Source of the DNA: JAMQPK01 sp963761975
GTDB lineage: Bacteria; Acidobacteriota; Vicinamibacteria; Vicinamibacterales; JAMQPK01
Reading direction: 5' to 3'
Assembly (NCBI GenBank): GCA_963761975.1
Contig: CAVXIR010000002.1
Location: forward strand, 1,674,001-1,738,000
DNA length: 64,000 nt
This document shows, piece by piece, positions 1 through 8,577 of the stretch (position 1 is the first letter of the stretch; each line of letters starts with the position of its first letter). Made by a program: the position numbers and the translations under genes. The notes beneath the pieces are model-generated. The model searched no databases. It saw only the letters and a program-made list of their open reading frames with translations, and was not told the DNA's origin.

Positions 1-1194
1 CCGCGCCGGCGACTTGGGGCCTGGCCGCGGCAAGACCACGCGTCGCACGCCGCGGTCGACCGCCGCCTGTTCGTTCCGGGCCGAGCTGAACCCGCGGTCG
101 CCCGCGGCCAGATCCGGCGCGCGCCCGAAGATCGCCTGATGCCGATCCAGCGCCGGGGTCCACAACGTGACGTCGGCCGGCCGCCCCGCATGAATTTCGA
201 AGGCGGTCACGATTTGATGTTCCGCTTCTTGAATGGTCACCAGGTTCCCGAACTCGTTCGGTGTCGCGATCTTGCCTTTGCGGATCGTCACCGTGTGCCG
301 TTCGAAGAGGCTGAGGACTTTGCCGGGGACGTGCGTGTCGCCGCCGAGGACGCGCGCGCGTGTTTGGTCGACGACGCGCTGGACCAGCGGCCGCAGCGCC
401 GCCAGCCCGTCCTGGGCGCGCTGCAGTATCGAGCGGATCGGCGGACTGGCCGTGCGCGCACGCTGACGCAGCCGCCGGACCATGGTCGCCGCGTCACGAA
501 GCACCGCACGCGTCGTCGCCATCAGGGTGCGGTAACTCTTCACCATCGCGTCCCGCGTCTTGGGCGATCGGGCTTCATACCCAATGATCAGCACGCGCCG
601 GGTCACGCTCCGCAGCCGATTGCGAATGCGGCCGGCTGGATCGCCCAACGCCGTGCTCGCCCGTTGCATGGTCCGCGTCAGCACGCGCACCCCGTCTCGC
701 AAGAGCGTGCTGTCGGTCGGGTAGTGCACATTGGTTTCTACGACCGTGGTGTCGACGCGAAATCGGCGACCGTGCGTGACCCCGGCACGCTTCGCCACCT
801 CGATCACCTGCCGATGCAACTGCGCAATGACCTCCGGGCCGAGCGCCCGCGCGATCTTCAGGATCGTCTTCGCGTCCGGCACCTCGCCCGCATCAATACG
901 CGTGAACATCCGATACACCAAATTGGCCCGCACCTCGCGCTCGAGGTCGTCGTAGCTCCAGTCGAACAGATGCTTCAAAATCAGCATCCGCATCACGACC
1001 TCAGCCGGCGTCCCCAGCCGTCCGCGTCGCCGGCTCTGCGGCCAGCGCGCCTCGAGCGCGTGCGTAACGACGTCAATCACGCCCTCGTCCTCGAGCAGCG
1101 TGTCGATTTTCCGCAACCAGTCGGGCCACAATTTGTGCCCATCGGGCAACAAGACTTCGAACAGACTCCGCTCCCGCTGTCGGCGCTGAACCAT
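1..1194 (-). CDS. DDE transposase (IS5/ISNCY-like), 3' end beyond window
   Basis: Reading the minus strand from the ATG at 1194 gives 398 codons without a stop, running off the window at position 1, so the C-terminus is missing. The N-terminus (MVQRRQRERSLFEVLLPDG) and the following helical segment resemble the DUF772-type N-terminal domain of IS5/ISNCY transposases. An acidic motif, VDTTVVETNVHYPTDS, near residue 155, and a second one, LAAGDRGFSS, near residue 360, fit the first two acidic residues of the DDE catalytic triad; the third would lie outside. The enzyme would cut and rejoin the ends of its own insertion sequence. About 175 bases between its start and the next gene should hold one IS end, but no terminal repeat can be confirmed because the other end is not in the window. 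The family name is moderately sure; transposase identity is firm. Confidence 0.85.
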   Translation of the reverse strand, partial: MVQRRQRERSLFEVLLPDGHKLWPDWLRKIDTLLEDEGVIDVVTHALEARWPQSRRRGRLGTPAEVVMRMLILKHLFDWSYDDLEREVRANLVYRMFTRIDAGEVPDAKTILKIARALGPEVIAQLHRQVIEVAKRAGVTHGRRFRVDTTVVETNVHYPTDSTLLRDGVRVLTRTMQRASTALGDPAGRIRNRLRSVTRRVLIIGYEARSPKTRDAMVKSYRTLMATTRAVLRDAATMVRRLRQRARTASPPIRSILQRAQDGLAALRPLVQRVVDQTRARVLGGDTHVPGKVLSLFERHTVTIRKGKIATPNEFGNLVTIQEAEHQIVTAFEIHAGRPADVTLWTPALDRHQAIFGRAPDLAAGDRGFSSARNEQAAVDRGVRRVVLPRPGPKSPAR

Positions 1195-1370
1195 GCCCGC
1201 TCCTTTGATGACTCGTCACGCGCGGGCAGTGTAGTACGTCGGATCGATCGTCGCAATTGCAGAATCGACAAAATGGACCGTTTGGTCACGGCCGGCCGCT
1301 GGCCATCGGTACCAGTCAGCGACTTACGCGGTCATTTCTTCACCGCGAAGTAGCTAATCCCCACCACTCC

Positions 1371-2408
1371 CTAATCCCTAGATGAGCAGTGCTTTTTCAA
1401 GAACGCTACGATCTCCCGTTCAGCCCAGTAACCGTCGTAGCCGTCCCGAGCTTCTTCGACAAAGCCACAATGCCCGCCATGGGGCGTGATGGTGACGATG
1501 ATGTTCCGATTGCGCACGACGGCATGTTCCCGGAAGGGCCCGGGCGGGACGAAGGGATCGTCCGCGGCCGTGATAATCAGTGTCGGGACGCCAATCTGAT
1601 CGATGACGCGCATCGCGCTTGCACGGTGATAGTAATCGGCGGCGTCGCGGAAGCCGTGAAATGGCGCGGTGTAAGCATCGTCGAATTCGCGGATCGACCG
1701 GATGTGCGGCAGCGCCTTTAACGACCACTTTCCGGGAAATGCCCGCGCTTTGCGTCGCAGACGCCGTTTGAGATTTCTGACGAAGTGCCACTGATAGATC
1801 GCGTTCTGCCGTTCCTCGAGGGCATCGACGCACACGTCGAGATCCATGGTCGGCGAGACCGCACAGACCGCGCGCAGCGCTTTTGGCGGCTCCGAGCCAA
1901 AGTCGCCGGCAAGCTTCAGCGCGAGATTGCCACCGAGCGAGTAGCCGGCAACGGCAAAGTTTGCAAGGCCGTCCAGTTCGATCAGCTCGCGCATCACCGC
2001 GAGCGGATCGCCCGTCAGGCCTGAGTGATAGAGGCCGTCGGACAGATGCTCCGTGCCGCCGCAGTTTCGCTGGTTGAGGCGGATGGCATTGAAGCCCGCG
2101 GCAAAGGCTTTGTCGGCAAGGCCGCGTACGTAGTGCGCATCGCTCGAACTTTCCAGGCCGTGCAACGCAAGAAGCGTGGGACATTGCCACGGCGCCGGCT
2201 GCCAATGGCAATGCGCGAGGACGCGCGTGCCCGGCGCGACAGTGAAGTATCGACGTTGAGCGGGGGGAAGCGTAGGGAAGCTGCGCGGCTTCCCCCACGC
2301 GTACAAGGTCATCCAATGGCCCCCCTTCCATCCGGGGAGCGGAATGAAATCAGGCATGCGTGATCCGTGGGCGCCGCCTGCAGACGCCGCTCCGCCGCGT
2401 GTGTCCAC
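1371..2408 (-). CDS. Alpha/beta hydrolase, YheT family
   Basis: 345 residues. The fold and motifs are those of YheT-like hydrolases: the oxyanion region LLALHGLESSSD near residue 82, the nucleophile elbow GYSLGGN near residue 155, an acid in TAADDPFVP near residue 280 and the catalytic histidine in HGGHCGF near residue 312. The family hydrolyses ester-type substrates in the cytoplasm; the physiological substrate is unknown. The reading frame starts with GTG overlapping the stop of the upstream membrane protein gene by one base, but the Met at residue 18 (MPDFIPLPGW) may be the true start, since the first 17 residues look unlike the family. Translational coupling with the gene upstream is likely. 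Confidence 0.85.
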   Translation of the reverse strand: MDTRGGAASAGGAHGSRMPDFIPLPGWKGGHWMTLYAWGKPRSFPTLPPAQRRYFTVAPGTRVLAHCHWQPAPWQCPTLLALHGLESSSDAHYVRGLADKAFAAGFNAIRLNQRNCGGTEHLSDGLYHSGLTGDPLAVMRELIELDGLANFAVAGYSLGGNLALKLAGDFGSEPPKALRAVCAVSPTMDLDVCVDALEERQNAIYQWHFVRNLKRRLRRKARAFPGKWSLKALPHIRSIREFDDAYTAPFHGFRDAADYYHRASAMRVIDQIGVPTLIITAADDPFVPPGPFREHAVVRNRNIIVTITPHGGHCGFVEEARDGYDGYWAEREIVAFLKKHCSSRD

Positions 2409-3883
2409 TAGCGCCGGAGATCATAAATGCGGAACTGCTCGTTGCGATAGGCCGCCGGTAGATCGAGGTCGCGATCGGTGACGAGGTAATCCAGATCGTA
2501 TCGCGCCGCAAGCGTCCGCAGATGAGCGGGCGAGAGCGTATCGAAATTTTGAGCGTCGTGGATGCGCTGCAGCGATTCGACGGCGACCTCGCGCGAATAC
2601 AACGCCAGCGCGAGGTCTTTCACTTCTTCGACATACACGTCTCGCTCGCCTGCCACTCGCACGCTGGTGCCGTACTTCCAGGCATGACCGGGATCGGCCA
2701 GCACATAGGTATCGGACGGCGTCCGGGAAATCCATTTCATCGCGTCATGCCAATTATCCTGCGGAAATCCCACGCGCGCGATCGGACTGCCGGCGTGTTC
2801 GGCGCGCCACACATAGAGGCCGCGGCCAACGGCGATCGCGACGAGCGCCGCTGCCGTCGCGCGCCGAATGGCATTGGACGAGGGTGCCTCGGCCAGCAGC
2901 CACGCGATGTAGATGGCTGCAAGAAAATCCAGCATCCAGAAGACGCGTGAGACCTGAAGCTGCAATGCGAGCGCCACCCCTGCGAGCATCAGCGGCCATG
3001 CGATGAGAAACAGCGCGACGAGCAGCGCGGCGCCGGCGACGAGTCCGGCTTCACGCGACAGGGCGATGCCGCGACGATGCCTCATGAAGTAGATGCCGGC
3101 CACGGCGACGAGGTAGCCCAGATTGACCAGCCAGAATGATGCGGTCCAGTCGGAGGGAAAGATGTAGTCCTTGCCTGCCATTGCCGACGCCCACTGCGGA
3201 TCCATCCGAGTGAGATGCCCGCGCAGCGGGCCGAGCGTAACGGTCCACACGACGGTGACGGCACCGATTGCGCCGAGTGCCGTGATTGGTATGCGCCATT
3301 GGCGATCGGAAACGGCCAGCGCCGCAGCGATCCAGATGCCGAACCATAGGGCCGTCGTCGGATGCATGGCAAAAGCGACGGCGACGAGCGCGAGCGCACT
3401 GTAGCCTCTCCCGCGGAGATAGGCGGCAATCGCCCAAGCGCCAAGCGCAAACGCCAGCATCCTCGGTTGAAAGTACGCTTCCAGCGAGTTGGCGCCCGTT
3501 TGCGTGATGCGATGCCTCAGCGTCATCAGCGCGCCAAACAGCGCCACGGCCCACCACGAACGGTACAGGACGCGCCCGATCGCGACGATTGCGCCATAGA
3601 GGAGCGCCATGCCCGTGACATATGCGATGAAGAACAGTACGGGGATCGACGCGCCCGTCGCGCGCGACAGCCGAGCGATCGCGTCGTCGTACACCATGAA
3701 CCGATCCTGGACGTGCAGGAGGGCGCGATCGCGCGGAAACAGGCTCGGATTCAAATGCTGAACGACGGCGGGAACGTAGAAAGCCTGATCGCCGACGCCG
3801 TAGCGGTACCCTCCGCAATTGAGAATGGCGACGAGAGTAAACACCGCTCCGCCCGCGGCCAGCGCCAGTTTTTTGAAAATCAA
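2408..3883 (-). CDS. Polytopic membrane protein, unknown function
   Basis: 491 residues with about ten hydrophobic segments, beginning with an N-terminal signal-anchor (LALAAGGAVFTLVAILNCGG) and ending in a soluble C-terminal domain of about 130 residues. The arrangement of a first loop with charged residues, many transmembrane helices and a short soluble tail resembles GT-C-type integral membrane proteins, but no catalytic motif is clear and I do not assign a reaction. It is co-transcribed with the YheT-like hydrolase, whose start overlaps its stop. The gene is intact, with neighbour-like codon use. Confidence 0.7.
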   Translation of the reverse strand: MIFKKLALAAGGAVFTLVAILNCGGYRYGVGDQAFYVPAVVQHLNPSLFPRDRALLHVQDRFMVYDDAIARLSRATGASIPVLFFIAYVTGMALLYGAIVAIGRVLYRSWWAVALFGALMTLRHRITQTGANSLEAYFQPRMLAFALGAWAIAAYLRGRGYSALALVAVAFAMHPTTALWFGIWIAAALAVSDRQWRIPITALGAIGAVTVVWTVTLGPLRGHLTRMDPQWASAMAGKDYIFPSDWTASFWLVNLGYLVAVAGIYFMRHRRGIALSREAGLVAGAALLVALFLIAWPLMLAGVALALQLQVSRVFWMLDFLAAIYIAWLLAEAPSSNAIRRATAAALVAIAVGRGLYVWRAEHAGSPIARVGFPQDNWHDAMKWISRTPSDTYVLADPGHAWKYGTSVRVAGERDVYVEEVKDLALALYSREVAVESLQRIHDAQNFDTLSPAHLRTLAARYDLDYLVTDRDLDLPAAYRNEQFRIYDLRR

Positions 3884-3901
3884 CTAGTTCTAGCGTCGAT
3901 T

Positions 3902-4855
3902 TTACTCGACCAGATGACAGTGATAGCAACCAACCGCGGCGCGCGAGCGGTTGTATCCATACGACCTTGCGAAATCGTACGGAGGACGGTTCATCAGCTT
4001 CGCCATGCCGGGCATCACAATCTGGCGCATGTACGCAGCAGTCGATTGGTTGTTTTCTTCGGCGAGATAGCCATATACGGCGTTTCGCATCTGCGGATCG
4101 AGCCACAGGCGGGCGCGCTCGAGCCCGGCGAGCCGCAATTCCGGCTCGGGAAGCGCGCGCACGCCGGGCATCTTCCAGTTTCGATCCACTGCGTCGTCGC
4201 CGTGGCACGTTGCGCACGTCACATTTTCGGCACCCCCGACCAGCGGTGACAGTACTCGCCGCGCGAATGGCATCACGTCACGCTCCATGAACGCGGTGAT
4301 TTCCTGAGTCGAGCGATGGCGGCCATTCGGGTAGATGGGATCGTCGGCGGCATACACCACCGGCGGCAGCGTCGTATTGCGCGCGATCGTGATGACGCCG
4401 AACATCACGGCAAAGAACACCGTGGCTGCGAGCAGGAGTCCCTGATGCGGATGAAGAATCGACGGTGCGCCAGGGCCGAGCGCGCTGCGGAAGAAATCGG
4501 CATCGAGATTGCGGCTTTCGTCGCCGAACAGCTCAGTGGCGCGCAGCTGCAGGATGAGCGCGAGCTGCGGGCCGTGACGAATGTTCGCGAGCTCGAGCGC
4601 CAGACCGTCGCGGCGCGAGAAGATTTGGACAGTGCTCGTGCCCAAGGCACGCTGCCACCACGACTGCGAGAGGCAAACACTGTCGATGTCGTCGAGCGCG
4701 AGCTCGCGAATCGTACGATTTCTACGCCGGACGAGGAGACGAAAATCCGTGAAGGCGTATTGCGTGTGCCGTCGGGACAGCAACGCAGGAAAGGAGGGCG
4801 ACGAAGACCACAGCACCTGTTCCCACGGAAGCGGAAAGGTTTCGTCGGTCTTCAT
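3902..4855 (-). CDS. PH-domain protein fused to a di-heme c-type cytochrome domain
   Basis: 317 residues from the ATG at 4855, chosen because GGAAAAG lies just upstream on the minus strand; the open frame extends 28 codons further. Residues 1-115 look like a bacterial PH (bPH2/DUF304) domain: WEQVLWSSSPSF, then TDFRLLVRRR and a strand-rich run. A single transmembrane segment follows near residues 138-160 (LLLAATVFFAVMFGVITIA). The C-terminal part holds two heme-attachment motifs, CATCH near residue 213 and CYHCH near the end, with a Met between them that could ligate heme. Predicted topology is a cytoplasmic PH domain and a periplasmic cytochrome. The electron-transfer role is inferred from the heme motifs; the partner is unknown. 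Confidence 0.75.
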   Translation of the reverse strand: MKTDETFPLPWEQVLWSSSPSFPALLSRRHTQYAFTDFRLLVRRRNRTIRELALDDIDSVCLSQSWWQRALGTSTVQIFSRRDGLALELANIRHGPQLALILQLRATELFGDESRNLDADFFRSALGPGAPSILHPHQGLLLAATVFFAVMFGVITIARNTTLPPVVYAADDPIYPNGRHRSTQEITAFMERDVMPFARRVLSPLVGGAENVTCATCHGDDAVDRNWKMPGVRALPEPELRLAGLERARLWLDPQMRNAVYGYLAEENNQSTAAYMRQIVMPGMAKLMNRPPYDFARSYGYNRSRAAVGCYHCHLVE

Positions 4856-4959
4856 GATCTTTTCCAATTTACGCCACCGCAGGAAGCGTGACAAGGCCGC
4901 GATTAATGCGCAAGGGTTCACTGCAGAGGTGACGAACAACGCCCGATACAGAATTTGAG

Positions 4960-5181
4960 ATGCTCTGGATTTTCGAACGCAAGGGCGAACAGATGCGGTG
5001 CGAAATCCGCCGGGACGGCGTTGGAGAGGGCTACGAAATGATTGTCACCAATTCCGACGGGTCGCAACGCATGGAACGGTTCGACGACACCGGCGACCTC
5101 ATTAAACGTACGCTCGACCTGCAGCGCGAACTGCTCGAAACCGGCTGGCGACAACCGACGCCCTTAATAGCCCACGAATAA
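4960..5181 (+). CDS. Small hypothetical protein, 73 residues
   Basis: Short acidic/basic protein starting MLWIFERKGEQMRCEIRR and carrying a beta-rich stretch followed by a predicted C-terminal helix (LIKRTLDLQRELLETGW). It has good codon bias for this genome and is transcribed divergently from the PH/cytochrome gene. No family is recognised. The alternative start at Met 12 would remove the first strand. No strong ribosome-binding site is seen. Confidence 0.55.
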   Translation: MLWIFERKGEQMRCEIRRDGVGEGYEMIVTNSDGSQRMERFDDTGDLIKRTLDLQRELLETGWRQPTPLIAHE

Positions 5182-5249
5182 ACCGACCTTCGGGGGGTTT
5201 CCAGCCTTCCAGCCGGTTCCAACCTTCAAGTTTCCCTAGGGCCAAAAAC

Positions 5250-5810
5250 CTAAAACGTTACCTTCGGCACCTGACGCGCCGACTCCGGCGCTTCGAACAG
5301 CGGGTAATCCTGAAAGCTGAAAATCTTGGCGGTGATGATGCCGGGGAACTGGCGGCGGCTCGTGTTGTATTCCTGCACGCGCTCGTTGTAGCGCATCCGT
5401 TCTACCGAGATGCGATTTTCGGTCCCCGATAATTCATCCGAGAGGCGGTTGAACTGCTCGTTCGCTTTTAAATTGGGATAGTTTTCGACGATGACGAGCA
5501 GCCGCCCGAGCGCTGCGCTCTGCTGATTGGCCGCCGAGATCGTTTCAGCAGGCGTCTGTGCGCCCGACAACTTCGAGCGCGACTCTGCAATCTGCTGGAA
5601 CACCTCCTGTTCGTGTGAGGCGTAGCCTTTCACGGTTTCGACAAGGTTGGGAATGAGATCGTTGCGCCGCTGCAGCTGGTTCTGCACCTGTGCCCATTGA
5701 GTCTTGACCGCTTCCTCCTGAGAGACGAAGCGGTTGTAGGAACAGCCGGAGAGCAGGACGGCTGATGCGAGCACCGACAGCAGCGCGACGCGTCGAGTGA
5801 AGGTAGCCAT
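5250..5810 (-). CDS. lemA: LemA family lipoprotein
   Basis: 186 residues, the usual LemA length. The N-terminus is a lipoprotein signal peptide with lipobox LLSGC at Cys 23. The LemA signature follows: a helical region with NDLIPNLVETVKGYASHE near residues 50-67, then ENYPNLKANEQFNRL and RYNERVQEYN, ending in the typical FPGIITAKIF. LemA proteins are membrane-anchored helical bundles that are often encoded beside TPM-domain proteins. That is so here: the TPM gene lies about 220 bases upstream on the same strand, separated by a tandem repeat. Function in the family is poorly defined. Confidence 0.92.
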   Translation of the reverse strand: MATFTRRVALLSVLASAVLLSGCSYNRFVSQEEAVKTQWAQVQNQLQRRNDLIPNLVETVKGYASHEQEVFQQIAESRSKLSGAQTPAETISAANQQSAALGRLLVIVENYPNLKANEQFNRLSDELSGTENRISVERMRYNERVQEYNTSRRQFPGIITAKIFSFQDYPLFEAPESARQVPKVTF

Positions 5811-5941
5811 ACCCTGATTCTACCGTCATAGTGCCGCCGAAATGAACCGCGGCTGCGCGCACAACACATCGAAGCGGTCAGAATTCATCCACGCACGGCA
5901 ATCCACGCCCGGCAGGGCTAAAGCCCTGCGCTACCGAGGCA

Positions 5942-6031
5942 CACTGGCGACTGTCGACTCACGACTGTCGACTCACGACTGTCGACTCGCGACTGTCGAC
6001 TTGAGACTGTCGACTTGAGACTTGCGACTAC
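5942..6031. repeat. Tandem repeat, period about 13 bp
   Basis: Seven imperfect copies of a word built on GACTGTCGACTC(A)C lie between lemA and the TPM gene, the last reaching the TPM stop codon. The word contains GTCGAC and is partly self-complementary. It is one of the locus-specific intergenic repeats of this window. Confidence 0.85.
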
Positions 6032-6828
6032 CAGGAAGCCCCACCCCCGCCTCCTCCCGACCGCCCGCCGCCAAATCCTCCAAACCCGCCGCCGAAGCCG
6101 CCGCCGCCGATGCTTCCGCCGCCGCCAAAGGGACCGACGCCACTGTTCCAGCCGCTCCACGATCCGCCGCCCCAGTACGGCGGCGCGCGACGCATGCGCG
6201 CTCGGCGGCCGCCGCCGCTGCTGCCGCTGTTCATCAGGATCGTGACGATGATGATGATGACGAAAATGACCCACGGGTCGAACAGAATACCGGGCACGGT
6301 GTTCGTGGTCGGTTGCGGCACGTCGGTCAGCGTCACGCCGCGTCCCTGCGCGACCCGGCCAATGATGCGCGTGACTCCTGCCAGCAAGCCTTGGCCGTAA
6401 TCTCCACGAGCGAAGTGCGGCCTCATGTCGTTGCGGCTGACTTCCCCGGCGAAGCCATCGGTAATGAACTGCTCGAGGTCGTAGCCGACCTCCACCCAGA
6501 CGTCGCGGTCTTTGACCGCAAGCAGCACGAGCAGACCGTTGTCTTTCCCCTTGGCGCCGATACCGCGTCCGCGGTTCTCGAACATACGAACGGCGTACTC
6601 GCGGATGTCGGCATAGGGCGCCACCGACTCGATCGTCGCGACCGCGACGGCATCGCCCGTCGCCTTCTCCAGCGCCAGAATGCGCCGCTCGATCTCCGCT
6701 TCGCTGGCGGCGTCGATGACGTTGGCAAAGTCGTTGACCGGTCTCGTCAGCTCCGTTGGCGGCGGCTGAGCATAGGCGGACGCGATCGGTGCGACCAGTA
6801 CCAGCACCAGCAGAGGCACACGCGTCAC
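6028..6828 (-). CDS. TPM-domain (YgcG-like) membrane protein
   Basis: From the GTG at 6828 the protein is 266 residues: signal peptide (VPLLVLVLVAPIASAYA), periplasmic TPM domain beginning LTRPVNDFANVIDAASE, a transmembrane helix (WVIFVIIIIVTILMN) and a low-complexity Gly/Ser/Phe tail ending GGGGGGASW. This order is typical of YgcG/TPM proteins, which are often encoded next to LemA. The open frame extends upstream to a GTG at 6891, but that extra part is encoded by an intergenic repeat word, so the later start is preferred. The stop falls inside the neighbouring tandem repeat. Role: inferred envelope quality or repair factor; substrate unknown. Confidence 0.85.
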   Translation of the reverse strand: MTRVPLLVLVLVAPIASAYAQPPPTELTRPVNDFANVIDAASEAEIERRILALEKATGDAVAVATIESVAPYADIREYAVRMFENRGRGIGAKGKDNGLLVLLAVKDRDVWVEVGYDLEQFITDGFAGEVSRNDMRPHFARGDYGQGLLAGVTRIIGRVAQGRGVTLTDVPQPTTNTVPGILFDPWVIFVIIIIVTILMNSGSSGGGRRARMRRAPPYWGGGSWSGWNSGVGPFGGGGSIGGGGFGGGFGGFGGGRSGGGGGGASW

Positions 6829-6878
6829 GCCTCGCAGCGCTAACCCCGAATCCCCAGTCCCTAATCCCTGGGGAAACA

Positions 6879-7466
6879 CTAGTGACTCCACCGATCGACG
6901 TAGTCAACGATGCGCTCGGCCGCGCGAAGGGCTTCCGGAAACCCGGTTTCGAAGTTATCCAGGTTGAGCTGTGTGACGAGCGCCTTCGGCGAAATGCCTT
7001 CGAGCCGAGCCACGTTGGTCACCAGCGCGCGAAACGTGGGAACGGCCGCCGCCACGAGACTCGCGACTGTTTTGCGATCGCCCGCCGCCTGAATGTATCC
7101 CTCACGAAGATGCAGCACGTGGCCACGCGCCTGCACCTCGCACGCACGTCGCAGCTCCTCTTTCGGGATGACGAGATCGGCGAACACATCCGAGCCCGAC
7201 ACGACCCGGCGCGTCGCCATGATCTCGTTGAGCTCCAGCGGAAATGCATCGAGCGCGCGCGACAACTCGCCCTCGACGAGAAACAACGGCGCGTTCAGGC
7301 CGAGTTTGTTCCATTTTGATCCGTGGGCAGCGCAGCGATCGAGGTCGTCGAGTGACAAATTTTGTACGACCGCGCACGCGTGCGCGTCGTCGCCGAAGGC
7401 TGCGACCATTTTGAGGCGATTGCCAAAAATTTCGCCCAGCTGCACGGCAAGCGTATCGATGCTCAT
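6879..7466 (-). CDS. Hypothetical protein, nucleotidyltransferase-like
   Basis: 195 residues, predicted soluble and mostly helical, starting MSIDTLAVQLGEIFGNRLK. The segment KMVAAFGDDAHACAVV followed by VEGELSRALDAFPLELNEI is reminiscent of the polymerase-beta-like nucleotidyltransferase fold (a strand, an acidic turn and a long helix), but the canonical GS-x-D-x-D motif is not present, so the call is weak. It lies immediately upstream of the TPM and LemA genes on the same strand and is probably co-transcribed with them. Confidence 0.6.
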   Translation of the reverse strand: MSIDTLAVQLGEIFGNRLKMVAAFGDDAHACAVVQNLSLDDLDRCAAHGSKWNKLGLNAPLFLVEGELSRALDAFPLELNEIMATRRVVSGSDVFADLVIPKEELRRACEVQARGHVLHLREGYIQAAGDRKTVASLVAAAVPTFRALVTNVARLEGISPKALVTQLNLDNFETGFPEALRAAERIVDYVDRWSH

Positions 7467-7483
7467 AAGTGCATTCTATTAGT

Positions 7484-7548
7484 TATCAGTCGTCAGTTAT
7501 CAGTTGTCTGTCCCAACGATCGGCACTGATAACTGAGGAGGGATCACT
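7484..7548. repeat. Inverted repeat words between divergent genes
   Basis: Copies of AGTTATCAGT on the plus strand are followed by the inverse complement ACTGATAACT, so the stretch can fold into a hairpin. It separates the minus-strand 6879-7466 gene from the plus-strand YvcK-like gene. Confidence 0.7.
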
Positions 7549-7557
7549 GAAAACTTG

Positions 7558-7563
7558 TACAAT
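7558..7563 (+). promoter_or_regulatory. Candidate -10 box, short or absent leader
   Basis: TACAAT ends nine bases before the ATG at 7573, which would put the transcript start within a few bases of the start codon. No clear -35 box is seen. Confidence 0.4.
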
Positions 7564-7572
7564 TTGTGTTCG

Positions 7573-8532
7573 ATGAAGATGCGTCAGTTGAACATCGGGT
7601 GCTTCGGCGGCGGCACTGGTCTGCCCAGCCTGCTCGGCGGCCTCAAGAACAACCCCTGGCTGCGGCTGAATGCGGTCGTCACGATGTTCGACAGCGGTGG
7701 AAGCTCGGGCCAGCTCCGCGACGAGCTTGGCGTGCTGCCGCCGGGCGACGTGCTCAAATGCGCGTTGGCGCTCGCGCGCAACGAAGCCGAAGCACGGAGC
7801 GTCCTGCTGTCGCGCGTGCCGTCGATCGATTCGCGCCTGGCCGGCCACACCGGCGGCAATCTCCTGCTCTCGATGATGGAACGGTACAGCGGCGACTTTC
7901 TGGCGGCCGTCGACGGACTGCAATCGCTGCTCGGCTGCAGCGGCAACGTCTGGCCGGTCAGCGTCGAGCGTGCCAGCGTGTGTGCCGAGTACAGCAATGG
8001 CGTTCAGACGCGTGGCGAGGTCGAAGTCGATCGCGGGCAGAGCAACGGCCAGTTCGTCAAGCGCATCTGGCTCGAACCGACGCCGAAGATTCATCCGGCC
8101 GTCAAGGCGGCCATTCGCGACTTCGACGCGGTTCTCATCGGTCCCGGCAGTTTCTACACGAGCCTCATGCCCATCTTCCTCGTCGAAGGTGTGCGCGAGG
8201 CGCTCGAGGACGTGCACGGGCCTGTGATTCTCGTCTCCAACCTGCTGACCGAAGGCAGCGGGATGAACGGATTCACCGCCGGGCATGCGGTGCGCCAGAT
8301 TTCCGAGACCATCGGACGGCCGATCGACGTGATCATCCAGAACGTCGCGGTGCCCTCACAAGACGTGCTGGAGCGCTACGCGGCAGAGGAGAAACGTCCG
8401 CTCCGGCTGGGCGCGTTGCCAAGGGAAACCGAGTTGATCGAAGGCGACTTCTGGCAGGATGAAATCGCGCGGCATGGCCGCAGGAGGCTCGCCGCTGCGG
8501 TGTGGCTTGCGTTGGGAAAGAGGTTGTTGTAG
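7573..8532 (+). CDS. YvcK/CofD-like gluconeogenesis factor family protein
   Basis: 319 residues from the ATG at 7573; an upstream TTG in frame at 7555 is less likely. The N-terminal GCFGGGTGLPSLLGGLK loop and the following FDSGGSSGQLRDELG are the nucleotide-sugar-binding signature of the YvcK family, and DAVLIGPGSFYTSLMP near residue 195 is also diagnostic. YvcK proteins bind UDP-sugars and are needed for growth on gluconeogenic carbon sources and for cell-wall homeostasis in Firmicutes. The protein is close to the usual length. The role in this organism is inferred. Confidence 0.88.
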   Translation: MKMRQLNIGCFGGGTGLPSLLGGLKNNPWLRLNAVVTMFDSGGSSGQLRDELGVLPPGDVLKCALALARNEAEARSVLLSRVPSIDSRLAGHTGGNLLLSMMERYSGDFLAAVDGLQSLLGCSGNVWPVSVERASVCAEYSNGVQTRGEVEVDRGQSNGQFVKRIWLEPTPKIHPAVKAAIRDFDAVLIGPGSFYTSLMPIFLVEGVREALEDVHGPVILVSNLLTEGSGMNGFTAGHAVRQISETIGRPIDVIIQNVAVPSQDVLERYAAEEKRPLRLGALPRETELIEGDFWQDEIARHGRRRLAAAVWLALGKRLL

Positions 8533-8577
8533 CGAAAAACGTAGAACGAAAAACGAATAGAGCGGCTCGGCGAAGGG

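Noticed and set aside
139..1353. Long plus-strand open frame of 404 codons
   Set aside because: It is the antisense shadow of the transposase gene on the minus strand; its composition (His/Arg/Pro-rich) is that of a shadow frame.
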